A stretch of DNA of 64,000 bases, from positions 49,376 to 113,375 of the forward strand of contig JAFRVK010000044.1 in the NCBI GenBank assembly GCA_017441765.1, given 5' to 3'. The notes below the pieces were generated by a model. That model was given only the letters and a program-made list of their open reading frames with translations, was not told the DNA's origin and ran no database searches. Origin of the DNA: Erysipelotrichaceae bacterium. GTDB lineage: Bacteria > Bacillota_I > Bacilli_A > Erysipelotrichales > Erysipelotrichaceae. Below, in pieces: positions 1 to 8,438 of the stretch; positions within the stretch are counted from its first letter, which is position 1; each line of letters starts with the position of its first letter. Both the position numbers and the translations under genes were made by a program.

Positions 1-508
1 CTGTCAGAAGATTTGCAGCATCATAGATCTTGACTTCATTGGATACCTGCGGAACATTCGTATGATAGACCTGTCCGTTGATGATCCTGACACAGGCCTG
101 ATAGAAGTCCCTGATGCCGTCATAATAGGTCGTCGCAAGCGCGTATTTCGTCCATAAATCGGTTTCCTCGGCATAGATCAGATTCGCGCAGGAACCCTCT
201 GCCACAAGTCCATAGGACCCCTTGTCATCGACGATCAGCACGACCTTTTCCGGAGCATAGCCGGTTCTTTGCATGATTTCGTATGCATAGGATTGCGCAT
301 CATTCGTTTCGATACCGATGCCGAAATAGATCCCGATATCATAATTGTCTTCGATATAGCGAAGATCATCATTCAGTTCGCGATATTCATCTTCCGTCAG
401 GAAATAACCGTTTTCACCCAAAAAGATATGTTCCTCATCGGCACTGATACGGGTTATGCCGACACTCAGCAATAACAGAGTAAACAATATTGTAATGATC
501 TTTTTCAT
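1..508 (-). CDS. TPM-domain secreted/membrane protein, 3' part cut by window edge
   Basis: The frame is open from the ATG at 508 to the window edge, giving 169 visible residues. An N-terminal signal peptide (residues about 1-24, Lys-Lys followed by a Leu-rich core ending near ISADEE) predicts export. The following region (TEDEYRELNDDLRYIEDNY, then DDKGSYGLVAEGSC) has the look of a TPM (YgcG/TPM_phosphatase, PF04536) fold, and a second TPM-like start (VKIYDAANLLT) appears just before the edge, so the full protein may carry two copies. Start supported by GAGGG upstream. It lies four bases after the zinc-ribbon gene, so the two are probably co-transcribed. TPM proteins are often beside zinc-ribbon or LemA envelope genes. 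Molecular role not established; family call is moderate. Confidence 0.6.
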   Translation of the reverse strand, partial: MKKIITILFTLLLLSVGITRISADEEHIFLGENGYFLTEDEYRELNDDLRYIEDNYDIGIYFGIGIETNDAQSYAYEIMQRTGYAPEKVVLIVDDKGSYGLVAEGSCANLIYAEETDLWTKYALATTYYDGIRDFYQACVRIINGQVYHTNVPQVSNEVKIYDAANLLT

Positions 509-512
509 TGGC

Positions 513-1553
513 TTACCCTCTCGTCGCAAAGAACTGAATCACGGTTAACACCAGTGTGACGATCACAAAGATGCTCAGCATGATGAAACGGTATTTCATT
601 TCATCGATCGGAAGATCACCGATAAACTTTCCGGTTTCGCCGTTCATCGCGAACGCATAGTTCTTATCCTTGTATTTCACATTCAGAAGCCACATCGGAT
701 ACATGACATACTCCTGCTTGCCATTGTAGACACGGATATCTCTGGCAGCCGGGGTACAGGTATCGAAATTTGTTGTTGTCGACGCAAACATGCTTTCGGT
801 CGAATTGATGATGCGGCTGTTTGCCAGCTTGCGGGAATCATCGACATCTTTGCTGTAACGGTCGGCATAGAATCCGGCAAAATAGTTGTCACTAAAGTCT
901 TTGGCTTCTTTATAATCGAACGGTTCGACGGATTCAACCAGAGTCGTATCCATTTTTGCCGAAGCATTCACCGGGACGCTCTCGAAAGAGACCCTTCCGG
1001 AACGATACAGCTTATAGAATTCAGTTTCCGTCACATCATAATCGCCCTCGCGCCAACTGTGCCTGCGCGTCGCGTTGTACCACATCTGCGCATTGGCAGT
1101 CCCATCGAAGACCCAGAAAGGCACATAGATGCCTTTGATCTCATCAAATGTCGCTTCGTTACGGAAAGCTTTGGGAAGCAGAATCTTGCCATGAAGGTGT
1201 TTCTTGAATTCTTCCTTGGCCTGTTCCTTGTCGTATTTGAAAGGAATGATCTTCTTTGGCTTGTAATCACCGGAAACATTGCCTTTTACGACGATCGGAT
1301 TTCCGCAATACGGACAGCTGTCTGCAGCCGTATCCTCATCCGCCATGATCGTGCCTCCGCAAGATTTGCAGGAATAAACCAGATACTGGCCATCATCCCA
1401 TTTCTCGTTATTGACAACATAGTCCTGGCCTTCATCAAAGACAGCGGGATCAAACTTGCCGTCACAGTAAGGACACTTCAACTGCTGAGATTCCGTATCG
1501 AATTCCAGACGGCCATCACAGTTGGGACATTTGAAGGTTTTCAGTTCGCTCAT
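513..1553 (-). CDS. Double zinc-ribbon protein with C-terminal membrane anchor
   Basis: 346 residues. I place the start at 1553, where AAGGAGGG lies just upstream; the earlier in-frame ATG at 1574 would translate the ribosome-binding site. Two zinc ribbons are visible: C9/C12-C27/C30 (CPNC, CPYC) and C62/C65-C80/C83 (CKSC, CPYC). Then comes a domain with IIPF, IKGIYVPFWVFDG and a conserved-looking NGETGK before one transmembrane helix at about 320-342. The architecture matches bacterial membrane proteins annotated as TFIIB-type zinc ribbon or 'replication restart/primosomal N-like', names that reflect only the ribbon. A clear paralogue is encoded at 18946-20541. Own promoter at 1579-1607, and the TPM gene follows four bases later. 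Function unknown; possibly envelope-associated. Confidence 0.7.
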   Translation of the reverse strand: MSELKTFKCPNCDGRLEFDTESQQLKCPYCDGKFDPAVFDEGQDYVVNNEKWDDGQYLVYSCKSCGGTIMADEDTAADSCPYCGNPIVVKGNVSGDYKPKKIIPFKYDKEQAKEEFKKHLHGKILLPKAFRNEATFDEIKGIYVPFWVFDGTANAQMWYNATRRHSWREGDYDVTETEFYKLYRSGRVSFESVPVNASAKMDTTLVESVEPFDYKEAKDFSDNYFAGFYADRYSKDVDDSRKLANSRIINSTESMFASTTTNFDTCTPAARDIRVYNGKQEYVMYPMWLLNVKYKDKNYAFAMNGETGKFIGDLPIDEMKYRFIMLSIFVIVTLVLTVIQFFATRG

Positions 1554-1578
1554 TGCTTCCCTCCTTTCTTCCACATAA

Positions 1579-1607
1579 ATTATAATAGAATCTCTCTATG
1601 TGCACAA
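1579..1607 (-). promoter_or_regulatory. Sigma-A type promoter for the zinc-ribbon/TPM genes
   Basis: On the minus strand, -35 TTGTGC (1607-1602), a 17-base spacer and a perfect -10 TATAAT (1584-1579). The predicted start near 1572 gives a short leader containing AAGGAGGG. Confidence 0.65.
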
Positions 1608-1640
1608 CAAAGAAAAGAAATGGTCTCCCATTCCATTTCT
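1608..1640 (-). terminator. Intrinsic terminator after the DUF4353 gene
   Basis: On the minus strand an 8-bp stem, AGAAATGG (1640-1633) with CCATTTCT (1623-1616), is followed by TTTTCTTTG. It ends the VTC/DUF4956/DUF4353 transcript and separates it from the next promoter. Confidence 0.7.
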
Positions 1641-1646
1641 ATGTTA

Positions 1647-3026
1647 TCAATGATTACCGCCAAATGGATTTCCGCCTTCCGGAGGTCCGCCGGAGTCTCC
1701 ACCAGGCATTCCAGGGAAACCATTCCCGAACTGATTGGTGATCTCCTCGGTTTCGACGCCATTGACAATGATCGTACCGCCATTATGCTCCGCCGTACTG
1801 TCATAATCGAACGGGAACTGTCCCGTGATATCCAAAGTTCCGCCATTGATATAGATGCTACCATTGGCATCCAGCCCATCCGTATCTCCCTGACCCATGA
1901 CGATCGTGATATAACCGCCATTGATTTCAATATTGGAAGCATAGCTGCTGGATTGCCTAGCCGCATTCATCCCGTCATCGGAAGCACTGATACTGATCGT
2001 TCCGTCATTGATCTGTATGTATGTCGCTTCGATGCCTTCTCTGGCTTTGATATTCAGCGTTCCGTTGTCGATCTGAACCTTTCCATCTGCGTGGATCCCG
2101 TCATCGGAAGAATCGATCTCATAGTTTCCTCCCGTAATCAGGATATCGCCATCGGAATGGATCCCGTCATCGATCGTTTTGATCGTGTAGCTTCCGTCAT
2201 TGAGGACGATCTCCATTTCCGATTTCAAAGCCTTGAAGGAGTCCGCCGAACCGCCTTTGACGGTCGTTATATCAAATGTGCCGCCATCGATCTGCAGCAA
2301 TCTGTAGGCATAGATCCCATCGGCAGATGACTGTATCGTAAAGTCTCCGTCGCTGATATAGACATAACCTCTCCCTTCATCTTCTTCATTATCCGAAGAG
2401 ATCGCATCTTTCAAAGAAGTGAGATCAAAGGTTCCTTTTGCGATCTTAACACAGTCCTTGCCCCGGATCGCTTTCCCCGCAACATCGATCACATAGGTTC
2501 CGCCATCGATGATCAGATCATCTTTGGAAACGATGCCATGATTGTATTCCGAAGAAAGATACAATGTTCCGCTTCCTTCGATCGTCAGATCCGCTTTGGA
2601 ATAGATCAGGGCATCCACATCGTTCTCATCGATCTGGCTGTAGATGCTGCTGTCGCTGATTCTGTTTACACTTCCTTCCGGAAGACTGATAATGACTTCG
2701 TCGGCTTCGATCACATAGATTCCCGCAAAGTCTCCGGCATTGATCTCAATATGATTCAGTACCAGCTGTACCTTCTCGTCCTTGGATGCTTCAACGATGA
2801 CAGTTCCATTCAACGTACCTTCTAAAATGTAAGTCCCCGCTTCAGTGATCCTGATATCCTCATTTCCCAGCTGGATATAGGTCGAACCATTCAGTTCGTA
2901 GGAATAATCCTCTTTCTTGAAGTCCAGATCCATATCCTCCGTCGCAGATGTCTGTTCCGAGATCACCGCATTGCATCCTGTCAGCAGACACAGCGTCAGC
3001 AGCAGGATCATCATTCTCTTCATCAT
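1647..3026 (-). CDS. DUF4353 carbohydrate-binding beta-helix lipoprotein
   Basis: 459 residues from the ATG at 3026, which overlaps the stop of the upstream gene (ATGATGA), so translation is probably coupled; a second ATG at 3023 is possible. Lipoprotein signal with LLTGC places the lipidated Cys at about 18. The body is a long series of short repeats of the type G-x-[YT]-x-[IV]-[KD]-[TS]-x-DDGIH, with repeated SDDGIHADG, GGTFDITT and NGGTLDITG blocks. This is typical of the DUF4353 parallel beta-helix family (PF14262, the family of Cthe_2159, reported to bind acidic polysaccharides and calcium). The tail is Gly/Pro/Asn-rich (GFPGMPGGDSGGPPEGGNPF), probably flexible. Likely surface-displayed polysaccharide binding; ligand unknown. 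Confidence 0.8.
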   Translation of the reverse strand: MMKRMMILLLTLCLLTGCNAVISEQTSATEDMDLDFKKEDYSYELNGSTYIQLGNEDIRITEAGTYILEGTLNGTVIVEASKDEKVQLVLNHIEINAGDFAGIYVIEADEVIISLPEGSVNRISDSSIYSQIDENDVDALIYSKADLTIEGSGTLYLSSEYNHGIVSKDDLIIDGGTYVIDVAGKAIRGKDCVKIAKGTFDLTSLKDAISSDNEEDEGRGYVYISDGDFTIQSSADGIYAYRLLQIDGGTFDITTVKGGSADSFKALKSEMEIVLNDGSYTIKTIDDGIHSDGDILITGGNYEIDSSDDGIHADGKVQIDNGTLNIKAREGIEATYIQINDGTISISASDDGMNAARQSSSYASNIEINGGYITIVMGQGDTDGLDANGSIYINGGTLDITGQFPFDYDSTAEHNGGTIIVNGVETEEITNQFGNGFPGMPGGDSGGPPEGGNPFGGNH

Positions 3027-3697
3027 AATTCTTCCCTGTTGACGGAAGCTTTTGCACACATGATCTCCAGATTGCCGTTTCTGGTGCGCAGTTCATCGAT
3101 CATCTGTTTCAACTGTCTCGGATCCTTCATCGTGATCACATATTCGACTCTGAATAAAGAACCCAGTGTCAGTGTCTTGATCGATTCCAGTTCATGCCTG
3201 CTGGTATATCTGTTCAGGATATCCTCGAATACTTCATCATAATTCAGTGATTCCGGTATCGTGATCTTCAGATATCTTTCATTCTCTGACATCTTTCCGA
3301 AGCTGAGACTTTCGAGTCCGAACATGACTGCACACAGCAATAAAGTATACAATACCGCCAGCATCACATAACCTGTGCCGCAGATGATGCCGATTGTCAT
3401 CGCCAGGAAGATCGCTGTCAGTTCCTTGGCATTGCCTTTCACGGAACGGAAACGAATCAGGGCGAATGAGCCAGCCACAGACAGGCCTACGCCGATATTG
3501 TCGTTCACCAGCATGATCACAACGGTTTCGATCGCCGGTACCAGTACCAGTGCGCTGATGAAGGATTTTGTATAAGTGTTTCTATACATAAAGACCAGAG
3601 CCAGTACCAGTCCAAGAATGATGCTGGCGCATACTGCAAGCAGGAACAAACCCACGGTCAGTGTTCCGTTAAATATCGATCCAAATAAGTTACTCAT
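3023..3697 (-). CDS. DUF4956 integral membrane protein
   Basis: 224 residues. The N-terminal 130 residues hold about four hydrophobic segments, with the signature FALIRFRSVKGNAKE between the second and third, typical of DUF4956 proteins. The C-terminal third is a soluble domain with a ferredoxin-like alternation (ITIPESLNYDEVFEDIL, then EYVITMKDPRQLKQMI). AAAGGAGAG precedes the ATG. It sits four bases after the VTC-domain gene and overlaps the DUF4353 lipoprotein gene. DUF4956 proteins are repeatedly found next to VTC-domain and CotH or DUF4353 genes. I infer that it is a membrane partner of the polymerase; no activity is known to me. Confidence 0.8.
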   Translation of the reverse strand: MSNLFGSIFNGTLTVGLFLLAVCASIILGLVLALVFMYRNTYTKSFISALVLVPAIETVVIMLVNDNIGVGLSVAGSFALIRFRSVKGNAKELTAIFLAMTIGIICGTGYVMLAVLYTLLLCAVMFGLESLSFGKMSENERYLKITIPESLNYDEVFEDILNRYTSRHELESIKTLTLGSLFRVEYVITMKDPRQLKQMIDELRTRNGNLEIMCAKASVNREEL

Positions 3698-3701
3698 ATT
3701 C

Positions 3702-4379
3702 TTACTCTCCTTTAATTTCTTTCAGAAAGGCTGCCCCCACTTTGGAGAAGCCCCTGGGATAGGCATGCACCTCATCCAGAATCCCGCTCAGCCATAGCGG
3801 CATGGCTCCGGGAATCTTCAGTTCCATCACGATCTGATCCGTCAGGAGCTTATCCGCAAGCTTTTTCTCCAGTGACAGATCTTTCATACGATAGCGGATA
3901 TCGGTATCGAAAGTGATCCTCAGTTTTTCATCTTCTTTCCCTATAAAAGAAGACCGTGAGGTTCCGATATAGATCTTCGGTGATAGATGACCGTAATACT
4001 GCAAAGCATAGCGGATCTCTTCGCCGACCTGCCGGTCAAGGAAGTCGCTGCTGTAGATATCGGTCAAAGCTTGCTCATATGGCGCTTTCGTTCTTCGCTT
4101 ATAGACGATGCCATCGTACTTCTTCTTGAATTCGACATAGACCAGGTCATTCTCTTTCAGGTTGCCATAGCTTCGGATCCGCAGCTTTTCTTTGTACAAA
4201 GGCTTTTCGATCGATCTGCGGATGAGCTCATACTGATTCGTGTCACAGTAGATCGACCTGAGATCGCTGTGATGGTAGCGATCCGGTTGGATGTATCCTT
4301 CGAGCAGACGCAGGATCGTTTCGTACTGTTCCATGCTCAGCAGATACTTTTTTTCGGATCGCTGGAACGTCTCATTCAT
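3702..4379 (-). CDS. VTC-domain polyphosphate polymerase-like protein
   Basis: 225 residues from the ATG at 4379, placed eight bases after AAGGAGG; an in-frame GTG at 4388 lies inside that site and is rejected. The sequence follows the VTC tunnel-domain pattern: basic EKKYLL near the start, KLRIRSYG (paired Arg), VYVEFKKKYDGIVYKRR (acidic residue plus Lys run), RSSFIG, RITFDTDIRYR, and VMELKIPG (Glu and Lys near the end). These correspond to the charged tunnel residues that bind nucleotide and polyphosphate in yeast Vtc4. No membrane segment, so it is cytosolic and may be held at the membrane by the DUF4956 partner. First gene of a three-gene unit. Actual polymer synthesis is inferred, not shown. 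Confidence 0.82.
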   Translation of the reverse strand: MNETFQRSEKKYLLSMEQYETILRLLEGYIQPDRYHHSDLRSIYCDTNQYELIRRSIEKPLYKEKLRIRSYGNLKENDLVYVEFKKKYDGIVYKRRTKAPYEQALTDIYSSDFLDRQVGEEIRYALQYYGHLSPKIYIGTSRSSFIGKEDEKLRITFDTDIRYRMKDLSLEKKLADKLLTDQIVMELKIPGAMPLWLSGILDEVHAYPRGFSKVGAAFLKEIKGE

Positions 4380-4465
4380 AGGCAGCACCTCCTTTCACAT
4401 ACAACCATAATAATAAAGTGTGAACTTTTCTTGAAGAATCCGTGAATCTCTGTTGAAAAAAATAT

Positions 4466-4477
4466 TATAATATATCC
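4466..4477 (+). promoter_or_regulatory. -10 element six bases before the methyltransferase ATG
   Basis: TATAAT (4466-4471), then six bases, then ATG at 4478, with no Shine-Dalgarno sequence. The predicted transcript starts at the ATG (leaderless). No good -35 is visible. Confidence 0.6.
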
Positions 4478-5110
4478 ATGAGCAGCAAGACAGATTACGA
4501 AGAATACTATGCATCTGAAGATTATTACTGGGGGACGGAACCGGCAGATTTGTGTCATGAACTGATCAGGCTTCTTCCTCCTGAAGAAGGGATCAAAGTT
4601 CTGGATATCGGTTGCGGTGAAGGAAAGGATGCGGTTTTCATGGCAAAACAGGGCTATGAAGTCACGGCATTCGATATCACGGAAAATGGTATCACCAAGA
4701 CAAAAAGAATGGCAAAAGAAAACGGCGTCGAAGTGAATGCCTTCATTGCGGATATCAACGATTTCGAGATCGATGAAATGTTCGACATCATCTACTCTAC
4801 CGGAACGATACAGTATCTCGAGACAGATAAGATCCCTGCTTTCTTTGAAAAAGTCCAGAAGATGACAAAGCCAAACGGCTTGAACTGGTTCAACGTGTTC
4901 GTAGACAAGCCCTTCATCCCTCTTCCTCCGGATTGGGACAGATATGAACAGCTGTGGCCATCAGGAATGATGTTTACTTACTATCCCGACTGGAAATTCG
5001 AAAGGATCGATGAAACGATATTCGAATGCCATTCCTCGGGGATCCCGCATCTTCATTGCATGGATATCCTGGTCGCCAGGAAAGAACAGAGGGACATCAT
5101 ACTTCCATAA
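4478..5110 (+). CDS. Class I SAM-dependent methyltransferase
   Basis: 210 residues, soluble. The glycine-rich SAM motif VLDIGCGEGKD lies at 41-51, followed by an acidic strand end (TAFDITENG) and a motif II-type region (FDIIYSTGTIQYL). It resembles the TehB/SmtA-like group of small-molecule methyltransferases, but substrate cannot be told from sequence; the lack of a substrate-domain insertion argues against a nucleic-acid enzyme. It is a single-gene unit: the promoter -10 is six bases before the ATG without a ribosome-binding site, and a strong hairpin follows the stop. It is divergent from the VTC operon. Confidence 0.75.
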   Translation: MSSKTDYEEYYASEDYYWGTEPADLCHELIRLLPPEEGIKVLDIGCGEGKDAVFMAKQGYEVTAFDITENGITKTKRMAKENGVEVNAFIADINDFEIDEMFDIIYSTGTIQYLETDKIPAFFEKVQKMTKPNGLNWFNVFVDKPFIPLPPDWDRYEQLWPSGMMFTYYPDWKFERIDETIFECHSSGIPHLHCMDILVARKEQRDIILP

Positions 5111-5123
5111 ATACAGATATGAA

Positions 5124-5157
5124 AATGCGCAACCTGATGTTGCGCATTGTTTTTGTT
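5124..5157 (+). terminator. Intrinsic terminator between convergent genes
   Basis: A 10-bp stem AATGCGCAAC (5124-5133) pairs with GTTGCGCATT (5139-5148) and is followed by GTTTTTGTTT. It terminates the methyltransferase; the complementary A/T flank may also serve the convergent deaminase gene. Confidence 0.85.
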
Positions 5158-6452
5158 TAACCGTAAAAGTCTTTGACTGCAGTTTTGAAATCCTGTACGA
5201 TCTTTTCTTTATCCAGAGTAAGATACTGTCCGTTTTCGTATAGGATCTTCCCATCGACCATCGTCATGCAGACATCGGAACCCTGTGCGGATTTGGTTAG
5301 GATGGAAGGATATTCGAAAACCGGATACAGATGGATCTTGTTGAGATCCAAAGCGATGATATCGGCACATTTGCCTACCTCTAAAGATCCCGTATCGGAG
5401 CGTCCCTGAAGCTTCGCTCCATTCCTGGTCGCCATATCGATGACCTGAGAGGATTTGATATTGGTCGCATCCAGATGATAGCCGTTATGAACGATAGCAG
5501 CCAGATGCATCTCCTCCAGCATATTCAGATTGTTGTTGGAGGCGGTACCATCCGTGCCCAGTCCGACATTGATGCCCAGATCCAGCATCTCTCTGACCGG
5601 GGCAAATCCGCTGCCGATCATCAGATTGCTGGAAGGATTGTGCATGACTGATACATCATGTTTCTTGAGAATCTTAAGATCATCTTTCATCGGCCAGACG
5701 ACATGCGCTGCACAGGTCGGATTCTCAAAGGTTCCTAACGATTCGAACCATTCGACCGGCGTCTGCTTATACTTTTCGATGCATTTTTCGACTTCCGATC
5801 TGGATTCACTCAGATGGATATGCATGATCGCATCATGTTTCTTACATTCTTCGGAATAAGCGTTGACGATATGAGGCTGGTTCGTGTATTCCGCATGAAT
5901 GGAAAAATCGACTTTCAGTCTGCCATCGCAGGTATCGTTGTATTTATCGAAGAATTCGATCGAAGGACCGATCATGCTTTCTTCAATCGTCTGATTCGGA
6001 TCGAAACAGAGGATATATTTGTTCAGATTGGCCTTGATGCCGGAATCCTTGATAGCCTGGGCGGTCTCTTCCGGGAAGAAATACATGTCCGTAAAGGATG
6101 TCACGCCGGAAGCCAGAAGTTCCAGTATGGCATAGTAGCTCGATACTCTGATCTGTTCCGCTGTCAGTTTCGCTTCGATCGGAAAGACCCGTTCATTGAG
6201 CCATTTATCCAAAGGAAGCCCATCCGCGATCCCTCTCAAGAAAACCATCGGAATATGGCTGTGTGCATCGATCAGTCCAGGCATCAGCAGTTTATCTGTA
6301 TAATCCTTTTCCTCATCGTAGCGTTTCACAGGCTTCTCTGTACCGATATGATCGATATATCGCCCTTCTACACCCAGATAGGCATCTTCCAGGACTTCAT
6401 AGTCGTTTTCGTCTCTTAAAAGGATCTTGGCGTGTTTCAACAGGATGGACAT
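5157..6452 (-). CDS. mtaD: Amidohydrolase, 5-methylthioadenosine/S-adenosylhomocysteine deaminase type
   Basis: 431 residues, the usual length. Metal ligands are visible in order: DAHSH (H64/H66), SIHAEYTNQ (His), HIHLSESRSE (His) and GLGTDGTASNN (Asp). The LRGIADGLPLDKWL segment after the first motif and the TDGTASNNNLNMLEEM motif are characteristic of the MtaD/SsnA/TrzA group of the amidohydrolase superfamily, which deaminate MTA, SAH or adenosine. A close alternative is another aminohydrolase of this group (guanine deaminase-like), so substrate is moderately certain. TAGGAG lies before the ATG. It follows corA by nine bases, probably in one transcript. Confidence 0.8.
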   Translation of the reverse strand: MSILLKHAKILLRDENDYEVLEDAYLGVEGRYIDHIGTEKPVKRYDEEKDYTDKLLMPGLIDAHSHIPMVFLRGIADGLPLDKWLNERVFPIEAKLTAEQIRVSSYYAILELLASGVTSFTDMYFFPEETAQAIKDSGIKANLNKYILCFDPNQTIEESMIGPSIEFFDKYNDTCDGRLKVDFSIHAEYTNQPHIVNAYSEECKKHDAIMHIHLSESRSEVEKCIEKYKQTPVEWFESLGTFENPTCAAHVVWPMKDDLKILKKHDVSVMHNPSSNLMIGSGFAPVREMLDLGINVGLGTDGTASNNNLNMLEEMHLAAIVHNGYHLDATNIKSSQVIDMATRNGAKLQGRSDTGSLEVGKCADIIALDLNKIHLYPVFEYPSILTKSAQGSDVCMTMVDGKILYENGQYLTLDKEKIVQDFKTAVKDFYG

Positions 6453-6461
6453 AGAAATCTC

Positions 6462-7394
6462 CTAGAACATTCTCTTTCTTGAAAAATACTGGTAGACCAG
6501 GAAAGAAGCAAACAGCGCCAGGATGACGATGATCGGAAAAGCCATCGGAGAATTCTCGAACGGTACGCCCTCGATGTTCATACCATAGGCATCGAACACC
6601 ATGCTGGGGATCGAAATGACCACGGCAGCGATCGCGATGAATTTCTGGATCACGTTCATATTGTTAGAAATGATCGAAGAATAGGCATCCATCATTCCAT
6701 TGATGACGCCGGAATAGGTATCCGCCATCTCTCCCGCCTGTTTCGATTCGATCATGACATCCTCGAACAGGTCTTCATCTTCCTCGTATCTGGTAATGGC
6801 GCTGACCTTGTTCAGTTTTTCCAGTACGGCATTGTTTCCTTTGATCGAAGTCGTAAAATACAGAAGGCTTCTTCCCAGCTCCATCATCTCCAGCAGTACC
6901 GGGTTCTCAATGGAACGTTTGAGCTTTTCCTCCAGCTGTTCCGATTCTTTATTGATCTGTCTCAGATATTTCAGGAACAGTTTTGCATCTTCCAGCAGTA
7001 TCTGAAGCAGCAGTCTTGTCTTCAGCTTGGTATTGATGTTTCTGCTCATCTTATCGTTGAAGCGAAGAATCGGCGTGCTTTCCAGACATACCGTGATGAT
7101 CGCTTCATTCGCAACGATGATACCCATCGGGATCGTCGTAAAACGATTCTTTCCGTTCTTATCTTCAATCGAAGGAATGTCCACAAGAACGAGGGTATAG
7201 TCATCTTCCTTGGTAAAACGGGAAGCTTCTTCTTCATCCAGAGCGGCTCTCAGATCGTCTGATTCGATATGATACTTCTCTTCGACTTCCTGAAGCTCTT
7301 TTTCCGTGGGGTGCACAAGATTGATCCAACACCCTTTCTGCGGCTTGTCGATCGTTTCCAGTTTTCCGTCTTTTGTCAGATATATCTTCATCAT
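6462..7394 (-). CDS. corA: CorA-family divalent cation transporter
   Basis: 310 residues from the first of two ATGs (7394), eight bases after GGGAGG; earlier in-frame ATGs lack a site. Layout is classic: a large N-terminal cytosolic domain with a long helical stalk (about 150-240, many Glu/Lys/Leu), then two transmembrane helices near the C terminus joined by YGMN (GMN at about 271-273), the selectivity signature. The C terminus ends in basic RKRMF, as in the CorA family. Imports Mg2+ or, in some members, Co2+/Ni2+. No M-box or other leader RNA is seen upstream, where the gap is short. Confidence 0.9.
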   Translation of the reverse strand: MMKIYLTKDGKLETIDKPQKGCWINLVHPTEKELQEVEEKYHIESDDLRAALDEEEASRFTKEDDYTLVLVDIPSIEDKNGKNRFTTIPMGIIVANEAIITVCLESTPILRFNDKMSRNINTKLKTRLLLQILLEDAKLFLKYLRQINKESEQLEEKLKRSIENPVLLEMMELGRSLLYFTTSIKGNNAVLEKLNKVSAITRYEEDEDLFEDVMIESKQAGEMADTYSGVINGMMDAYSSIISNNMNVIQKFIAIAAVVISIPSMVFDAYGMNIEGVPFENSPMAFPIIVILALFASFLVYQYFSRKRMF

Positions 7395-7481
7395 AATCCC
7401 CACCTCCCGATAAAAAATCGAATATACAATAATATTATATTTTAAGACCAAAAAAAGACAATATCATCAGTAACGCAATGA

Positions 7482-7515
7482 GAATAAAAAGGATACAGAT
7501 GCATTCTGTATCCTT
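7482..7515 (-). terminator. Intrinsic terminator after desulfoferrodoxin
   Basis: On the minus strand an 11-bp stem AAGGATACAGA / TCTGTATCCTT (arms 7515-7505 and 7499-7489) with a five-base loop is followed by TTTTTATTCT. Confidence 0.9.
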
Positions 7516-7550
7516 GGTTCCAAATCAAAAACCCGATCGTTTTGAAGGCT

Positions 7551-7925
7551 CTATGCTTTCCAGAGTCCGTGCAGGTTGCAGTACGCATAGACTGCCAGGA
7601 CCTCGTCATCCTCCAGAATCGCGAAGACAGCTTTCGGTTCCTCTTCCGGTTTCAGCGCCTTGCGCTGATTGCCGTTCTTCGTCTGAATGGCGATCCATTC
7701 GATATAGTGTTCTGCCAGCATCGGATGTTCAACTTCACCGACGGTCACAAAGACCTTGTTGTCTTTGACTTCATAGACCGGCACATGTTTCTCGACAGCA
7801 GCATCTGTCGTTCCCGGGATGATCTCTTCCATAGGCTCGCCGCAGCACATGATCGGGCAAGCTTTCTTTTCTACAATCGCGACCATCTGTCCGCATTTCT
7901 TGCAACGATAAAATTTCATTTCCAT
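7551..7925 (-). CDS. dfx: Desulfoferrodoxin (superoxide reductase)
   Basis: 124 residues. N-terminal desulforedoxin domain with C8, C11, C27, C28 (CxxC...CC), the Fe(Cys)4 centre I. The catalytic SOR domain has the His ligands in EKHVPV (H47), VEHPM (H67), EHYIEW (H73) and the Cys-x-x-His pair CNLHGLW (C116, H119). All ligands are present, so this should be an active class I enzyme reducing superoxide to peroxide without making oxygen, as expected in an anaerobe; rubrerythrin at 11940 would dispose of the peroxide. Single-gene unit: -10 TATAAT at 7954-7949, GAGGAG before the ATG, terminator after. Confidence 0.95.
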   Translation of the reverse strand: MEMKFYRCKKCGQMVAIVEKKACPIMCCGEPMEEIIPGTTDAAVEKHVPVYEVKDNKVFVTVGEVEHPMLAEHYIEWIAIQTKNGNQRKALKPEEEPKAVFAILEDDEVLAVYAYCNLHGLWKA

Positions 7926-7961
7926 TCGTTTACGCTCCTCTTTCTTTCATTATAACAGACT

Positions 7962-8438
7962 TCATTTCTTTTCATCGATCAGGCAAACACATTCCGCCAT
8001 GACGCCTTCTTTATGTCCTACAAAGCCCATGCCTTCGCCTCTGGTCGCCTTGACATTGACTCTGCTTTCATCAATATGAAGATGTTTCGCAATATTCCTG
8101 CGCATCTGATCGATATGCGGAGCCATTTTAGGTTGTTCGATGACGATCAGCGAATCCAGATTGACGATCTCATAGCCGTTCTCTTTCAGCATCTTCCTGG
8201 TTTCATCCAGCAGCAGTAATGATGAGATCCCTTCATAACGCGGATCGGTATCCGGGAAATGGGTTCCGATATCCTTCAGCCCCATCGCTCCGATCAGAGC
8301 TTCGATGATCGCATGAAGCAGGACATCCGCATCGGAATGCCCCAACAAGCCTTTCTCATAAGGGATTTCCACTCCCCCGATGATCAGTTTCCTTCCTTCT
8401 ACCAGACGATGCACATCTTTTGACTGTCCGATTCTCAT
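7962..8438 (-). CDS. ispF: 2-C-methyl-D-erythritol 2,4-cyclodiphosphate synthase
   Basis: 158 residues, standard length. DVH (D8, H10) and the LLGHSDADVLLHAI segment provide metal and substrate contacts; HFPDTDPRYEGISS is the flexible substrate loop; KATRGEGMGFVGHKEG near the end is the family signature. Catalyses cyclisation of CDP-methylerythritol 2-phosphate in the non-mevalonate isoprenoid pathway. The start overlaps the stop of the HAD gene (ATGA), so it is translated in tandem from that transcript. No other pathway gene is in the window. Confidence 0.95.
   Translation of the reverse strand: MRIGQSKDVHRLVEGRKLIIGGVEIPYEKGLLGHSDADVLLHAIIEALIGAMGLKDIGTHFPDTDPRYEGISSLLLLDETRKMLKENGYEIVNLDSLIVIEQPKMAPHIDQMRRNIAKHLHIDESRVNVKATRGEGMGFVGHKEGVMAECVCLIDEKK

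Noticed and set aside
1059..2330. 423-codon open frame on the plus strand, antisense to the zinc-ribbon and DUF4353 genes
   Set aside because: It spans two well-supported minus-strand genes and their promoter/terminator gap, has no ribosome-binding site, and its composition mirrors the repeat codons of the DUF4353 gene.
4388..4390. GTG upstream of the VTC-domain gene as start
   Set aside because: It overlaps the AAGGAGG site, which is correctly spaced for the ATG at 4379.
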